NCBI RefSeq assembly: GCF_900109055.1
Contig: NZ_FOIV01000002.1
Span: 310,001 to 374,000 of the forward strand
Direction of reading: 5' to 3'
DNA: 64,000 nt
From: Prevotella sp. khp7
GTDB taxonomy: Bacteria; Bacteroidota; Bacteroidia; Bacteroidales; Bacteroidaceae
Position numbers and translations under genes: made by a program
Shown: in pieces, positions 18,132 to 28,460 of the stretch
Position numbering within the stretch: position 1 is the stretch's first letter
How the letters are laid out: every line of letters starts with the position of its first letter
Notes under the pieces: generated by a model
The model's input: the letters and a program-made list of their open reading frames with translations, nothing else
Database searches by the model: none
What the model was told of the DNA's origin: nothing

Positions 18132-20756
18132 TTACTTCCCTGAGACGATCTTCTTGATGTCGTTAAGTTTGTTGAGAGCTTCCAAAGGCGTGAGATTATT
18201 AACATCAAGGCCAAGAATCTCATCGCGAACCTGACAAAGTACAGGGTCGTCAAGCTGGAAAAAACTCAGTTGCATGCCTTCGCGAGAAGCAGCGATCTCT
18301 GCCGTGGGCTTACCAACAGAGCCTACAGAGGCATTATCGGCCTCCAACTGCTTTAAAATCACGTTGGCACGCTTCACGATAGAGCGAGGCATACCGGCAA
18401 TCTCTGCCACATGGATACCAAACGAGTGCTCACTCCCACCCTTCTCCAACTTACGCAGGAAGATGACCTTACCATCCACTTCTTTCACTGAGACATTATA
18501 GTTCTTGATGCGCGAGAAATTCTTCTCCATCTCGTTCAGCTCATGATAGTGCGTAGCAAAGAGCGTTCTGGGGTGCCCTTTGGCATTCTCATGAAGATAT
18601 TCCACAATGGCCCAGGCAATAGAAATACCATCGTAAGTACTTGTTCCCCTACCCAACTCATCGAAGAGCACCAAAGAACGAGAGCTGACATTATTCAGGA
18701 TGTTCGAGGCCTCTGTCATCTCTACCATAAATGTAGATTCGCCAAGAGAGATGTTGTCCGAGGCTCCTACACGAGTGAATATCTTGTCCACCAGACCTAT
18801 TCTAGCGGCTTCTGCTGGCACAAAACAACCTATCTGGGCCAGTAATACTATCAATGCCGTTTGGCGTAACAGGGCTGATTTACCTGCCATATTCGGACCG
18901 GTGATAATGATAATCTGCTGGCGCTCGTTGTCGAGCAGGATATCATTGGGCACATAGCGCTCTCCCAAAGGCAATTCTTGTTCTATCACCGGATGACGGC
19001 CCTGCTTGATATCAATCACCTCAGTCGAGTCAATCACAGGACGTATATAGTTATTCTCCTCGGCCACCTTGGCAAAGCTCAGCAAACAGTCGAGATGAGC
19101 AATGATGTTGGCATTGATCTGAATCTGAGGGATAAACTCCTGCATGCTCAGAATCAGATCGTTGAAGAGTTTTGCCTCCAATGACAAAATCTTATCTTCA
19201 GCGCCAAGAATCTTCTCCTCGTACTCTTTTAATTCCTGAGTGATATAGCGCTCTGCCTGAGCCAGCGTCTGCTTACGCACCCACTCTGCCGGCACCTGGT
19301 CTTTATAGGTGTTACGAACCTCCAGATAATAGCCGAATACGTTGTTATAGCCTATCTTCAGCGAACTGATGCCCGTCTGCTCTGCCTCGCGCTCCTGAAT
19401 CTTCAGCAGATAATCCTTGCCACTATAGGCTATGTTGCGAAGTTCGTCGAGTTCTGCATTTACACCATCTTTGATAACGCCACCCTTAGCAACCAACTGT
19501 GGTGGATCGTTCTGTATTTCCTTTTCTATTCTGTCTCTCAGCGACTCACAGAGATTCAGCTGTTCCCCTACCCTGTTCAGGGCCTCATTCTTGGCATAGA
19601 GACAAGCCGTCTTGATGGGCTGAATAGCCTGCAGGGCCGTCTTCAACTGTACCACCTCACGAGGCGAGACACGCCCAACAGCAGCCTTCGAGATGATACG
19701 CTCCAAATCTCCTATACGGTGAATCTGGTCGTCAATACACTCACGAAACTCAGGTTCACGATAGTAATACTCCACGATATCCAGGCGCTCATTGATTGGC
19801 TTCTCGTCCTTTAAGGGAAATACCAGCCAGCGACGCAGCAATCGGCCTCCCATCGGACTCACCGTCTTGTCAATCACGTCAAGCAATGACTTACCGTCTT
19901 CCTGCATCGGATGAACCAGCTCAAGACTGCGGATGGTAAACTTGTCCAAGCGCACATACTTGTCTTCCTCGATACGTGAGATGCTCGTGATGTGCCCAAT
20001 CTGCGTGTGCTGCGTCTGCTCCAGATACTGCAGAATGGCGCCTGCGGCAATCACGCCCGACTTCAGATGCTCTACGCCAAAGCCCTTCAGGTTTTTCACG
20101 TTGAAGTGGCGTAGCAGCTTCTGATTGGAAGTCTGCTCTGTAAACACCCAGTCTTCGAGTTGGAAAGTAAAATATTTTGTACCGAAACAGCGTTCAAACT
20201 CCTGCTTCTTGTTCCTGTCGTGAAGCACCTCTTTAGGCGAGAAATTGCCCAACAGCTTCTCTACATAATCCGCCGTTCCCTCTCCTGTCAGAAACTCACC
20301 TGTAGAAATATCCAAGAAAGCTACACCATAGCTCGACTTACCAAAATGAACTGCTGCCAGGAAGTTGTTTTCCTTATAGTTCAGCACATTATCCGATAAC
20401 GCCACACCAGGCGTCACCAGTTCGGTAATGCCTCTCTTTACAAGCTTCTTGGTGAGTTTAGGATCTTCCAACTGATCGCAGATAGCCACACGCTTTCCTG
20501 CCCGAATCAGCTTGGGCAGATAGGTGTCCAGCGCATGATGGGGAAAGCCAGCCATCTCGTCGCCCTTTACGCCTGCACCATTGTTACGATGGGTCAGCGT
20601 GATACCTAAGATCTTTGAGGCAGTAATGGCATCTTCACAATAGGTCTCATAGAAGTCACCACACCTGAACAGCATCACTGCGTCAGGATGTTTCGCCTTC
20701 AAATCGAAGAACTGTTTCATCATCGGGGTCAGCTCTTTTCCTTCTTTCTTTGCCAT
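18132..20756 (-). CDS. mutS: DNA mismatch repair protein MutS
   Basis: An 874-residue mismatch-recognition ATPase. The start at 20754-20756 ([20 protein letters not shown]) is chosen over a frame extension of 46 residues upstream because that extension runs through the promoter and the neighbouring divergent promoter. Mismatch-binding motif: CGDFYETY (Phe-x-Glu). Walker [18 protein letters not shown] and Walker [17 protein letters not shown] are intact, followed by the ATHYHEL signature. Full-length MutS1 type. Divergent from the S66 peptidase gene. Confidence 0.97.
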   Translation of the reverse strand: MAKKEGKELTPMMKQFFDLKAKHPDAVMLFRCGDFYETYCEDAITASKILGITLTHRNNGAGVKGDEMAGFPHHALDTYLPKLIRAGKRVAICDQLEDPKLTKKLVKRGITELVTPGVALSDNVLNYKENNFLAAVHFGKSSYGVAFLDISTGEFLTGEGTADYVEKLLGNFSPKEVLHDRNKKQEFERCFGTKYFTFQLEDWVFTEQTSNQKLLRHFNVKNLKGFGVEHLKSGVIAAGAILQYLEQTQHTQIGHITSISRIEEDKYVRLDKFTIRSLELVHPMQEDGKSLLDVIDKTVSPMGGRLLRRWLVFPLKDEKPINERLDIVEYYYREPEFRECIDDQIHRIGDLERIISKAAVGRVSPREVVQLKTALQAIQPIKTACLYAKNEALNRVGEQLNLCESLRDRIEKEIQNDPPQLVAKGGVIKDGVNAELDELRNIAYSGKDYLLKIQEREAEQTGISSLKIGYNNVFGYYLEVRNTYKDQVPAEWVRKQTLAQAERYITQELKEYEEKILGAEDKILSLEAKLFNDLILSMQEFIPQIQINANIIAHLDCLLSFAKVAEENNYIRPVIDSTEVIDIKQGRHPVIEQELPLGERYVPNDILLDNERQQIIIITGPNMAGKSALLRQTALIVLLAQIGCFVPAEAARIGLVDKIFTRVGASDNISLGESTFMVEMTEASNILNNVSSRSLVLFDELGRGTSTYDGISIAWAIVEYLHENAKGHPRTLFATHYHELNEMEKNFSRIKNYNVSVKEVDGKVIFLRKLEKGGSEHSFGIHVAEIAGMPRSIVKRANVILKQLEADNASVGSVGKPTAEIAASREGMQLSFFQLDDPVLCQVRDEILGLDVNNLTPLEALNKLNDIKKIVSGK

Positions 20757-20782
20757 TACCTGTTTGCTTTTAGTTCGAGTTG

Positions 20783-20813
20783 CAAAATTACTCCTTTTTT
20801 CCCAATTGACAAA
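20783..20813 (-). promoter_or_regulatory. mutS promoter
   Basis: Minus strand: TTTG (20810-20813), 19 bases, TAATTTTG (20783-20790), 27 bases ahead of the mutS ATG. It lies back to back with the promoter of the S66 peptidase gene at 20831-20859. Confidence 0.7.
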
Positions 20814-20830
20814 ATTTTCCCTTGAAATAA

Positions 20831-20859
20831 TTGTTTTCCTAAGTTTTTTACTACCTTTG
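20831..20859 (+). promoter_or_regulatory. Promoter of the S66 peptidase gene
   Basis: TTG at 20831-20833 and TACCTTTG at 20852-20859, 18 bases apart. The ATG at 20866 is only six bases beyond the -7 box, so the transcript would be nearly leaderless. Confidence 0.6.
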
Positions 20860-20865
20860 CATCTA

Positions 20866-21831
20866 ATGAAGAAAGGTTGTATCATATCACTCATGCTCTG
20901 CTGGATGCTGTCGCTCTCAGCTCAGTTTCTGCATCTGGGCGATACCATCGCTATCATCTCACCTTCGAGTGCTACCGACACCACGACTATTAATGGTGGC
21001 ATCCGTACTTTGGAGCGTTGGGGCTATCATTGCATCATAGGCAAAAATGCACTCAACGACTATCACGGCTTTGCTGGTACTATCGATGAACGCCTGACAG
21101 ATTTGCTTTGGGCCCTTCGCGAACCATCTGTCAAGGCCATCATGTGTTCTCGGGGAGGCGATGGGGCAGCTCATCTGCTGAGCCGTCTTTCGCCTGATAC
21201 CCTTCGTCAATATCCCAAGATCATCATTGGCTTCAGCGATATCACCGCCTTGCTCTGTGCTGAGGCAAGGGCGGGTGTAAAAGGCGTTCATGGTTCGATG
21301 TGTCACGCCTTGAACACCTATGAGGGAAATGATACTGTGAGCCAGACGTTACGACGTATGCTCCAAGGCGATCTGCCTACCTATCGCGTGGCACCCCATC
21401 CGCTGAATCTCAAGGGTAGGGCAGAGGGGATTGTTGTAGGGGGAAATCTCTCTGTCTATAACGACTTAGCCGGTTCCGATTTCGATCCCTTAGCGCTCAA
21501 TGATATCATCCTGTTTATGGAAGATACGGGAGAGGGGATGAGTAAGGTAGACCGTATGCTGCATAATATGGAAATGCGAGGTCTTCTATCAAATGTCAGG
21601 GGCATTATCGTGGGACAGTTCAATAAATACAAGCACCCAGAAAACGGCTTTGAAGATATGTATGCCATGCTCCATGAGTACATGAAACACTATGGAATCC
21701 CTGTGTGTTTCGATTTTCCTGTGGGACATGCCCATCTGCGCAACTTCCCCTTGCTCACTGGCGCCAGGGCCATACTCGAAGTAACACCAGAAGGTACGTT
21801 ATTAAAATATGAAGAGTTATCTGAATACTGA
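20866..21831 (+). CDS. LD-carboxypeptidase (S66 family), exported
   Basis: A 321-residue serine peptidase of the LdcA/MccF family, which trims the terminal D-Ala from murein tetrapeptides (L,D-carboxypeptidase) in peptidoglycan recycling. The start at 20866 gives a short signal peptide ([20 protein letters not shown]), suggesting periplasmic action; the -7 box lies just upstream, so the longer frame is rejected. Family features: [10 protein letters not shown] at the mature N-terminus, GGDGAAHLL and [11 protein letters not shown] with the nucleophilic Ser, and the [16 protein letters not shown] segment with the catalytic His. Overlaps the next gene by 23 bases. Confidence 0.92.
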   Translation: MKKGCIISLMLCWMLSLSAQFLHLGDTIAIISPSSATDTTTINGGIRTLERWGYHCIIGKNALNDYHGFAGTIDERLTDLLWALREPSVKAIMCSRGGDGAAHLLSRLSPDTLRQYPKIIIGFSDITALLCAEARAGVKGVHGSMCHALNTYEGNDTVSQTLRRMLQGDLPTYRVAPHPLNLKGRAEGIVVGGNLSVYNDLAGSDFDPLALNDIILFMEDTGEGMSKVDRMLHNMEMRGLLSNVRGIIVGQFNKYKHPENGFEDMYAMLHEYMKHYGIPVCFDFPVGHAHLRNFPLLTGARAILEVTPEGTLLKYEELSEY

Positions 21832-22444
21832 GAATATCCTGCGCAGCGAGGGTGGGGTAGAGTACCATCCACTCATTCCGTTCCTGCCCGAGAGTGCCAA
21901 AGTACTGTTTCTTGGCAGTTTTCCGCCACAGCGCAAACGCTGGTGTATCGATTTCTATTATCCCAACTTCATCAACGACCATTGGCGCATCGAAGGTCAG
22001 GTGTTCTATGGTTATCGCAATCATTTTGTAGATACCGAAGCAAAACGCTTCAAGGTAGAAGAGATTATCAGTTTCTGCGAAGAAAAGGGCATCGCCTTCT
22101 TCGATACTTCCAGTGCCATACGCCGCCTCAAGGACAATGCCTCAGACAAGTTTCTCGAAGTGGTAGAGCCCACAGACATTCCTGCCCTGATAGCCAGGCT
22201 GCCCCATTTGCGAGCTATCGTCACCACAGGCGAGAAAGCAACGGACACCATCTGCGCCTCATTGAACATCCCTGAAGTTCCAAAAGTCAACACCTTTGTG
22301 TCTATCCCTGAGATGTATAATCATAACGCCCAGCAACTCATCCTCTACCGTCTCCCGTCATCTTCTCGTGCCTATCCCCTCGCTTTCGATAAGAAGGTGA
22401 CCGCCTATCAGAATATGTTTGAGATGATGGGATTGAAGAAATAA
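21809..22444 (+). CDS. Uracil-DNA glycosylase-like protein
   Basis: A 211-residue protein of the uracil-DNA glycosylase superfamily (Mug/UDG-like fold). The N-terminal VLFLGSFPPQRKRWCIDFYYPN segment carries the superfamily's GSxPP active-site loop, and a later AIVTTGEKATDTI segment fits the second conserved strand. It would excise damaged bases, but the exact lesion is not readable. The reading frame begins inside the 3' end of the S66 peptidase gene, so the two are translated from one mRNA. Alternative internal starts would remove the conserved loop and are unlikely. Confidence 0.85.
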   Translation: MKSYLNTENILRSEGGVEYHPLIPFLPESAKVLFLGSFPPQRKRWCIDFYYPNFINDHWRIEGQVFYGYRNHFVDTEAKRFKVEEIISFCEEKGIAFFDTSSAIRRLKDNASDKFLEVVEPTDIPALIARLPHLRAIVTTGEKATDTICASLNIPEVPKVNTFVSIPEMYNHNAQQLILYRLPSSSRAYPLAFDKKVTAYQNMFEMMGLKK

Positions 22445-22536
22445 ATCTTTTTCTTGCTAATATTTTTTGGATTTCTGTAGTTTTTTTCCTCTTACGTGTG
22501 ACTTATTATCAAACAACGATATATCGAACAAAAAAA

Positions 22537-23022
22537 ATGAAAAATCAAGAACGTGAGTTTGAAGAAATAGTGAGGGCCAATCGCAGTACGATCTATACCG
22601 TCTGCTACATGTTCTCCAACGACCAAGACGAGGTTGCCGACTTGTTTCAAGAGGTACTGATCAACCTGTGGAAGAGTTTGCCTTCGTTTGAGGGGCGTAG
22701 CAATATTCGCTCCTGGATCTACCGCGTCAGTCTGAATGTGTGTATCTCACTCAGCCGCAAGAAACAACGCCACGAGACGATGCCGCTGACGATGGACATC
22801 AATCCATATGAAGAGACGGAAACCAACCAGAACTTCAAGCAAATGGACATGCTAAGACGGCGTATTGCCAAACTTGGTCAATACGACCGTGCCATCATTC
22901 TCTTATGGCTGGAAAACATCAGTTACGAAGAGATTGCGGCTATCATGGGTATTACAGTCAAGAACGTTTCAATACGTCTCTATCGCATTAAAGAGGAATT
23001 AAAGAAAATGTCAAACGATTAA
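22537..23022 (+). CDS. ECF RNA polymerase sigma factor
   Basis: A 161-residue sigma-70 family factor with region 2 (FEEIVRANRSTIYTVCYMFSNDQDEVADLFQEV, about residues 7-39; IRSWIYRVSLNVCIS) and region 4 (ISYEEIAAIMGITVKNVSIRLYRIKEELK, about 127-155). The ATG at 22537 is chosen: the preceding 13 codons of the open frame are not conserved in the family. The gene 13 bases downstream encodes a four-helix membrane protein instead of a recognisable FecR-type anti-sigma factor, which hints that the membrane protein controls it. Target genes unknown. Confidence 0.92.
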   Translation: MKNQEREFEEIVRANRSTIYTVCYMFSNDQDEVADLFQEVLINLWKSLPSFEGRSNIRSWIYRVSLNVCISLSRKKQRHETMPLTMDINPYEETETNQNFKQMDMLRRRIAKLGQYDRAIILLWLENISYEEIAAIMGITVKNVSIRLYRIKEELKKMSND

Positions 23023-23035
23023 AACAGGAAGTATT

Positions 23036-23614
23036 ATGGATAATCAGAATAACAACTTACAGGAACTGGAGGGACTTCGCGACCAGGTGACAGAGTTTAA
23101 GAAGCGCATGGAGCAGCAGGAGATTGTCAACCATCAACTGTTGAAGATAGCGATGAACAAACATATATCGTGGATTAAGTTCATGAACACATGGACTGGT
23201 CCAATAGCACTGGTATTATCACCCCTGTTTATTTTCTGCCTAAGAGAACTTGGCTGCTCATGGATTCCCATCATCTTTATAATCCTGGTGCTAATAGGAG
23301 AAACTGTGTTCAATATCTGGAATGTCAGTACAATCAGCAATAAGCACTTGGCAGCTCAAGATATAATCAGTGTGCAGCAGCGACTAACCGCCTATAAGCG
23401 CAGGGAAAAACTTCAGACTTACATCGAATGCCCTCTCATCTTACTCTTGGGCGGCTGGTTTATATTCGACATCTATAACTACATAAATATACCCGTCATC
23501 AAATTGATTGTTGGGCTTCTATTAGGATCGTTTATAATTTTCTTTATCCTCTTCCGCGAGATACGCTCGCTGAACAAAGCTATCAAGGTAATAGACGAAT
23601 TCAATAGGTCATAA
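23036..23614 (+). CDS. Membrane protein co-encoded with ECF sigma factor (possible anti-sigma)
   Basis: A 192-residue protein with a charged, coiled-coil-like N-terminus (about residues 5-45, QELEGLRDQVTEFKKRMEQQ) and four hydrophobic segments (about 55-75, 80-98, 130-150, 155-178). It starts 13 bases after the sigma factor stop codon. I do not recognise a named family. Position and topology (cytosolic helical head plus membrane domain) are compatible with an anti-sigma or sensor role; this is inference from context alone. Confidence 0.75.
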   Translation: MDNQNNNLQELEGLRDQVTEFKKRMEQQEIVNHQLLKIAMNKHISWIKFMNTWTGPIALVLSPLFIFCLRELGCSWIPIIFIILVLIGETVFNIWNVSTISNKHLAAQDIISVQQRLTAYKRREKLQTYIECPLILLLGGWFIFDIYNYINIPVIKLIVGLLLGSFIIFFILFREIRSLNKAIKVIDEFNRS

Positions 23615-23723
23615 GGATAGAATAAAATATCAAGAAATATTACCATGATTTAAAACTTTTTGAATAAGGTTTTTGAGAGAGAAGAGGGGAGGGGGGATTT
23701 TGGGATTGTTTGGTGCAAGGATT

Positions 23724-23788
23724 GGGTTTAGCCTGACTAAAGTTAGGGTTTACTCCGACTAAAGTCAGACTTTAGTCGGAGTAAACCC
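23724..23788. repeat. Perfect 20-bp hairpin plus a third, direct copy of its arm
   Basis: GGGTTTACTCCGACTAAAGT (23746-23765) pairs perfectly with 23769-23788 around a three-base loop. A degenerate direct copy of the left arm (GGGTTTAGCCTGACTAAAGT) is at 23724-23743, so three arms occur in 65 bases. It sits in the 364-base gap between the sigma-linked membrane gene and leuS, about 130 bases past the stop codon and preceded by a G-rich run; it could end transcription but lacks a proper T-tract. Confidence 0.85.
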
Positions 23789-23811
23789 ATATTTTAAATA
23801 ATCCAATTAAA

Positions 23812-23846
23812 ATTTGGGGTTCTGCTCACTTTTTTGTATCTCTGGC
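23812..23846 (+). promoter_or_regulatory. Distal, degenerate copy of the TGCTCACTT promoter element upstream of leuS
   Basis: ATTTGG, then GTTCTGCTCACTT, then TATCTCTG at the -7 position. It keeps the -33 box and spacer but has a mutated -7 (TATCTCTG in place of TATCTTTG). It lies 89 bases upstream of the intact copy. Confidence 0.6.
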
Positions 23847-23900
23847 TTTGCTGAAGTTACTACCGTTCGAGAGCGCCAAAATTGAAAAAAACTCTTTTTC

Positions 23901-23937
23901 ATTTGGCGTTCTGCTCACTTATTCGTATCTTTGCAGC
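23901..23937 (+). promoter_or_regulatory. leuS promoter with conserved TGCTCACTTA spacer
   Basis: TTTG at 23902-23905, 20 bases, TATCTTTG at 23926-23933. The spacer contains GTTCTGCTCACTTATTCG, shared with ychF and the TrmH-like gene promoters. The leuS ATG follows about 45 bases downstream. Confidence 0.8.
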
Positions 23938-23978
23938 CCAAATATAATGTACGGAAACAATAAAATAGCAAATATACA

Positions 23979-26795
23979 ATGGATTACAATTTCAGAGACA
24001 TCGAACAGAAATGGCAGAAGCGATGGGTGGAGAATGGCACTTATCGTGTTGTAGAAGACAAGAACAAGAAAAAATTCTATGTGCTCAACATGTTCCCTTA
24101 CCCCAGCGGAGCAGGATTGCACGTAGGTCATCCCCTTGGCTATATCGCTTCTGATATCTATGCCCGCTACAAGCGTCAGCAGGGCTTCAACGTATTGAAC
24201 CCCATGGGTTACGACGCTTACGGACTGCCTGCTGAGCAGTATGCCATCCAGACGGGTCAGCATCCTGAGAAGACTACCTTCGAGAATATCGACCGCTATC
24301 GCTCACAGCTTGACAAGATTGGTTTCTCGTTCGACTGGGAGCGCGAGGTCCGCACTTGCGACCCTATATACTACAAGTGGACACAGTGGGCTTTCCAGCG
24401 CATGTTCAAGAGCTACTTCTCTACTTCGTCGCACAAGGCTCAGCCAACCATTAAACTGATTGAGCACTTCGAACTGATGGGTACTGAGAACTGCAACGCG
24501 CTTGGTACCGAGGAGCTTCATTTTACAGCCGACGAATGGAAAAACTTCTCTGAGAAGAAGAAGCAGGAGGTGCTGATGAACTATCGTATTGCCTATCTGG
24601 CTGACACGATGGTAAACTGGTGCCCCAAACTGGGAACGGTGCTGGCCAACGATGAAGTGGTTGACGGCGTATCTGTTCGTGGTGGCTATCCCGTAGTACA
24701 GAAGAAGATGCGCCAGTGGTGTCTGCGCGTATCGGCTTACGCTCAGCGACTGCTCGACGGACTGGAGGATATCGATTGGACTGACTCACTGAAGGAGACT
24801 CAGCGCAACTGGATTGGTCGCAGCGAGGGTACTGAGGTTGAGTTCAACGTAGCCGACTCAGATAAGCACTTCACCATCTTCACAACTCGTGCTGATACTA
24901 TGTTTGGTGTTACATTCATGGTACTCGCTCCTGAGAGCGACCTCGTGGCTGAGCTGACCACCCCTGAGCAGAAGGCTGAGGTTGACAAGTATCTGGACTA
25001 TGTGAAGAAGCGCACTGAGCGCGATCGCCAGATGGACCACAAGGTGACTGGTGTATTCTCTGGTAGCTATGCCATCAACCCATTTACTGATGAGAAAATC
25101 CCCATTTGGATTGCAGAATATGTATTGGCTGGTTATGGTACTGGTGCCATCATGGCCGTTCCTGCCCACGACAGCCGCGACTATGCCTTCGCCAAGCACT
25201 TCAACCTGCCTATCATCCCACTGATTGAGGGTGCTGATGTCAGCGAGGAAAGCTACGACGCCAAGGAGGGTATCGTCTGCAACTCATCATCAGCCAAGTT
25301 CTCTCTGAACGGTCTGACCGTCAAGGAGGCTATTGCTGCTACAAAGAAATATGTCACAGAACAGGGGTTGGGTCGTGTGAAGGTGAACTACCGTCTCCGC
25401 GACGCCATCTTCTCTCGTCAGCGCTATTGGGGCGAGCCATTCCCTGTTTACTACAAGGACGACATGCCTTATATGATTCCAAAGGAGTGTCTGCCTCTGG
25501 AACTTCCTGAGATCGACGAGTACAAGCCAACAGAGACAGGCGAGCCCCCATTGGGCCGCGCTAAGATGTGGGCTTGGGACACTACAAACAATAAGGTAGT
25601 CAGCAAAGACCTTATTGACAACAAGACCATCTTCCCACTCGAGCTGAACACCATGCCAGGTTTCGCAGGAAGTTCGGCTTACTATCTGCGCTATATGGAT
25701 CCAAAGAACGAGAAGGCTTTGGTAAACAAGGATGTTGACGAGTACTGGCGTAATGTTGACCTCTACGTAGGTGGTACTGAGCACGCTACTGGTCACCTTA
25801 TCTACAGCCGTTTCTGGAACAAGTTCCTCTTCGATTCAGGTTACAGCTGCGAGGATGAGCCATTCAAGAAGTTGGTTAATCAGGGTATGATTCAGGGTCG
25901 CTCTAACTTCGTTTACCGTATCGAGGACGAGGGTGCTGATAAGGGTAAGTTCGTAAGCTTCGGACTGAAGGATAAGTACACCGTTACACCTATCCACGTA
26001 GATGTAAATATCGTATCAGCCGACGTACTCGACATCGAAGCCTTCAAGGCTTGGCGCCCTGACTATCAGAATGCAGAGTTCATTCTCGAGAACGGCCAGT
26101 ACAAGTGTGGTTGGGCTATCGAGAAGATGTCGAAGTCGATGTTCAACGTAGTGAACCCCGATATGATTGTAGAGAAGTATGGTGCCGACACCCTCCGCCT
26201 CTATGAAATGTTCCTGGGTCCTGTGGAGCAGAGTAAGCCTTGGGATACCAATGGCATCGACGGTTGCCACCGTTTCTTGCGTAAGTTCTGGAACCTCTTC
26301 CAGGGCGAGCTGAATGGCGAGGCTACAGCAGAAAACTTGAAGAGCGTACACAAACTCATCAAGAAGGTAAGTCAGGACATCGAGCAGTTCTCATACAACA
26401 CCTCTATCTCTGCCTTCATGATCTGCGTGAACGAACTGGGTCAGCAGAAATGCAAGAACAAGGAGTTGCTCAAGACGCTTGTCATTCTCATCGCTCCATT
26501 CGCTCCCCACATCGCTGAGGAACTCTGGGAACAGCTTGGCGGCGAGGGTTCTGTATGCGACTCCCAGTGGCCTAAGTGGGATGAGCAGTATCTCGTAGAG
26601 AGCCAAGTGAAGCTGGGTATTGCCTTCAACGGTAAGACACGTCTGGAGATGGAGTTCCCTGCTGATGCTGACAATAAGACCATCGAAGAGACTGTATTAG
26701 CAGACGAACGCGCTAAGAAGTATCTTGAAGGTTTCCAGGTTGCAAAGGTTATCATCGTCCCTAAGCGTATGGTGAACATTGTACTGAAGAAATAA
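23979..26795 (+). CDS. leuS: Leucyl-tRNA synthetase
   Basis: A 938-residue class I aminoacyl-tRNA synthetase that charges tRNA-Leu. The HIGH-type motif is [16 protein letters not shown] (near residues 39-54), the editing (CP1) domain lies around 230-430 ([38 protein letters not shown]), and KMSKS is intact in [14 protein letters not shown] (near 715-728). The C-terminal anticodon-binding and tail domains are complete. Its stop codon directly abuts the yitT-family start codon. Codon use is strongly biased to frequent codons, as expected of a highly expressed gene. Confidence 0.98.
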   Translation: MDYNFRDIEQKWQKRWVENGTYRVVEDKNKKKFYVLNMFPYPSGAGLHVGHPLGYIASDIYARYKRQQGFNVLNPMGYDAYGLPAEQYAIQTGQHPEKTTFENIDRYRSQLDKIGFSFDWEREVRTCDPIYYKWTQWAFQRMFKSYFSTSSHKAQPTIKLIEHFELMGTENCNALGTEELHFTADEWKNFSEKKKQEVLMNYRIAYLADTMVNWCPKLGTVLANDEVVDGVSVRGGYPVVQKKMRQWCLRVSAYAQRLLDGLEDIDWTDSLKETQRNWIGRSEGTEVEFNVADSDKHFTIFTTRADTMFGVTFMVLAPESDLVAELTTPEQKAEVDKYLDYVKKRTERDRQMDHKVTGVFSGSYAINPFTDEKIPIWIAEYVLAGYGTGAIMAVPAHDSRDYAFAKHFNLPIIPLIEGADVSEESYDAKEGIVCNSSSAKFSLNGLTVKEAIAATKKYVTEQGLGRVKVNYRLRDAIFSRQRYWGEPFPVYYKDDMPYMIPKECLPLELPEIDEYKPTETGEPPLGRAKMWAWDTTNNKVVSKDLIDNKTIFPLELNTMPGFAGSSAYYLRYMDPKNEKALVNKDVDEYWRNVDLYVGGTEHATGHLIYSRFWNKFLFDSGYSCEDEPFKKLVNQGMIQGRSNFVYRIEDEGADKGKFVSFGLKDKYTVTPIHVDVNIVSADVLDIEAFKAWRPDYQNAEFILENGQYKCGWAIEKMSKSMFNVVNPDMIVEKYGADTLRLYEMFLGPVEQSKPWDTNGIDGCHRFLRKFWNLFQGELNGEATAENLKSVHKLIKKVSQDIEQFSYNTSISAFMICVNELGQQKCKNKELLKTLVILIAPFAPHIAEELWEQLGGEGSVCDSQWPKWDEQYLVESQVKLGIAFNGKTRLEMEFPADADNKTIEETVLADERAKKYLEGFQVAKVIIVPKRMVNIVLKK

Positions 26796-27776
26796 ATGAC
26801 GATCGATCACAAAATCATATTGAATGAGGTCAAGGACTATTTGTTTATAGCCCTTGGCCTGTTACTCTATACCATCGCCTTCACGGTATTCCTGATGCCC
26901 TATCAGATTGTTGCTGGAGGCGTTACAGGTCTGTCGGCTATCATCTACTATGCCACAGGCTTCCATCTGGAAAACACCTATATCATCATCAACGGTCTCT
27001 TGCTGATGGCGGCCTTGAAGATTCTGGGCTTCAAATTCCTGATGAAGACCATCTTCGCCATCTTCATGCTTTACTTCATGTTGAAGTTTGCGCAGGATAT
27101 CATTCCTAAGCAGGAGAACGGACTGCCCTTCAAACTGATGGGTGAGGGTCAGGATTTTATGTCGATGATCATTGGCTGTGTGATTACAGGTATCGCTCTG
27201 GCTACCGTTTTTACCCATAATGGTTCTACTGGTGGTACCGATATCATTGCTGCCTCAGTAAACAAGTATCATCCAAATGTCACATTAGGCAATGTGCTGA
27301 TTGCTGCCGACTTCTGTATCATCGGCTCTTGTATGTTCTTCCCACAGTTCGGCACCTATCTCGAAAGAGCTCATAAGGTGATGTTCGGCTTCTGCGTAAT
27401 GGCTATGGAGAACTATACCCTCGATTACGTGATGAATGCCCGTCGCCAATCTGTTCAGTTCTTCATCTTCTCACATAAGTGGCAGGAGATAGCCAACGCC
27501 ATTGGTACTCAGATGCATCATGGTGTAACCATTCTCGATGGACACGGCTGGTATACTGGTAAGGATATGAAAGTGCTTTGTATTCTGGCCAGAAAGAATG
27601 AGAGCATCAATATGTTCCGTCTCATCAAGATGATCGACCCCAACGCCTTTGTATCGCAGAGTGCCGTTATCGGCGTATATGGTGAAGGCTTCGACGAGAT
27701 GAAAGTGAAGATAAAGGAGGATAAAAAGAGTCTGAAGAAGATAGAGAAAAATGAAAATAGTATTCGCAACAAATAA
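26796..27776 (+). CDS. YitT-family membrane protein (DUF161/DUF2179)
   Basis: A 326-residue inner-membrane protein: six hydrophobic segments over residues 15-220 (YitT/DUF161; [12 protein letters not shown] and [15 protein letters not shown] are the typical glycine-rich repeat motifs) and a C-terminal cytosolic DUF2179 domain (about 225-300). Transport has been suggested for the family, but the substrate is unproven. It begins immediately after the leuS stop codon and overlaps rdgB by 26 bases, placing it in a leuS-yitT-rdgB transcription unit. Confidence 0.92.
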   Translation: MTIDHKIILNEVKDYLFIALGLLLYTIAFTVFLMPYQIVAGGVTGLSAIIYYATGFHLENTYIIINGLLLMAALKILGFKFLMKTIFAIFMLYFMLKFAQDIIPKQENGLPFKLMGEGQDFMSMIIGCVITGIALATVFTHNGSTGGTDIIAASVNKYHPNVTLGNVLIAADFCIIGSCMFFPQFGTYLERAHKVMFGFCVMAMENYTLDYVMNARRQSVQFFIFSHKWQEIANAIGTQMHHGVTILDGHGWYTGKDMKVLCILARKNESINMFRLIKMIDPNAFVSQSAVIGVYGEGFDEMKVKIKEDKKSLKKIEKNENSIRNK

Positions 27777-28362
27777 CGAGCATAAACTTTCTGAAATACG
27801 CAGTATCCTGGGTGATAGTATCGAGGTGCTTTCACTGAAAGATATAGGCTGTGATGCAGATATCCCTGAGACAGGCAAGACGCTTGAGGAAAATGCCCTG
27901 CAAAAGGCGCAATTTATCTATGACCACTATCACATGGATGTATTTGCTGATGATACTGGCTTGGAAGTTGAGGCTCTGAATGGTGCTCCCGGCGTTTATT
28001 CAGCTCGCTATGCAGGAGGTGAAGGTCATGATTCAGAAGCTAATATGACCAAACTCCTGAATGAATTAGGAGAAAATAACAATCGCCGTGCAAGATTTCG
28101 CACCGTGATTGCGTTAATATTAAAGAAGAATGTATGTCCTTGCGGTTGTACCAGTATCAAGGAAATCCACCAGTTCGATGGTATCGTTGAAGGTGAGATT
28201 ATCCGAGAGCGTAGGGGAGGAGAGGGCTTTGGCTACGATCCTATTTTCAAACCTGACGGCTACGACAAGACTTTTGCTGAGTTGGGTATGGATATCAAAA
28301 ACCATATCAGCCACAGGGCAAGAGCCACAGCAAAACTTGCCGACTTTCTTCTGAAAAAGTAA
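27751..28362 (+). CDS. rdgB: XTP/dITP diphosphatase (RdgB/HAM1 family)
   Basis: A 203-residue house-cleaning enzyme that hydrolyses dITP, XTP and other deaminated purine triphosphates to monophosphates. The family start [15 protein letters not shown], the catalytic [24 protein letters not shown] (near residues 68-91) and the [10 protein letters not shown] substrate loop are all present. It begins inside the end of the yitT-family gene. A 28-base AT-rich run at its 3' end is complementary to the signal-peptide region of the next gene (see the repeat at 28354). Confidence 0.96.
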   Translation: MKIVFATNNEHKLSEIRSILGDSIEVLSLKDIGCDADIPETGKTLEENALQKAQFIYDHYHMDVFADDTGLEVEALNGAPGVYSARYAGGEGHDSEANMTKLLNELGENNNRRARFRTVIALILKKNVCPCGCTSIKEIHQFDGIVEGEIIRERRGGEGFGYDPIFKPDGYDKTFAELGMDIKNHISHRARATAKLADFLLKK

Positions 28363-28460
28363 AAAAAGTAAAAAGGTAAAAGAGTAAAAATGAAGAATAG
28401 AAATTATTCAATAAAAAGAATAGTGAATTGGCTTTTACCTTTTTGCTTTTTTACTTTTTT
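28354..28460. repeat. Near-perfect inverted repeat enclosing the porZ-like start codon
   Basis: The A-rich run at 28354-28382 is complementary to the T-rich run at 28432-28460 within the signal-peptide codons, with one extra base and one G-U pair. The intervening ~49 bases contain the ribosome-binding region and the ATG at 28390. In RNA this would fold the translation start into a large hairpin loop. Confidence 0.75.

Noticed and set aside
20757..20894. A 46-residue N-terminal extension of MutS
   Set aside because: It reads through the mutS promoter and the divergent promoter, and MutS families start at the [12 protein letters not shown] N-terminus.
23615..23978. Insertion sequence remnant around the 20-bp hairpin
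   Set aside because: No transposase fragment or target duplication seen; only the palindromic repeat and promoter elements.
25290..25796. A 168-residue frame antisense to leuS
   Set aside because: Inside a highly conserved gene; typical of the long minus-strand frames created by biased codon use.
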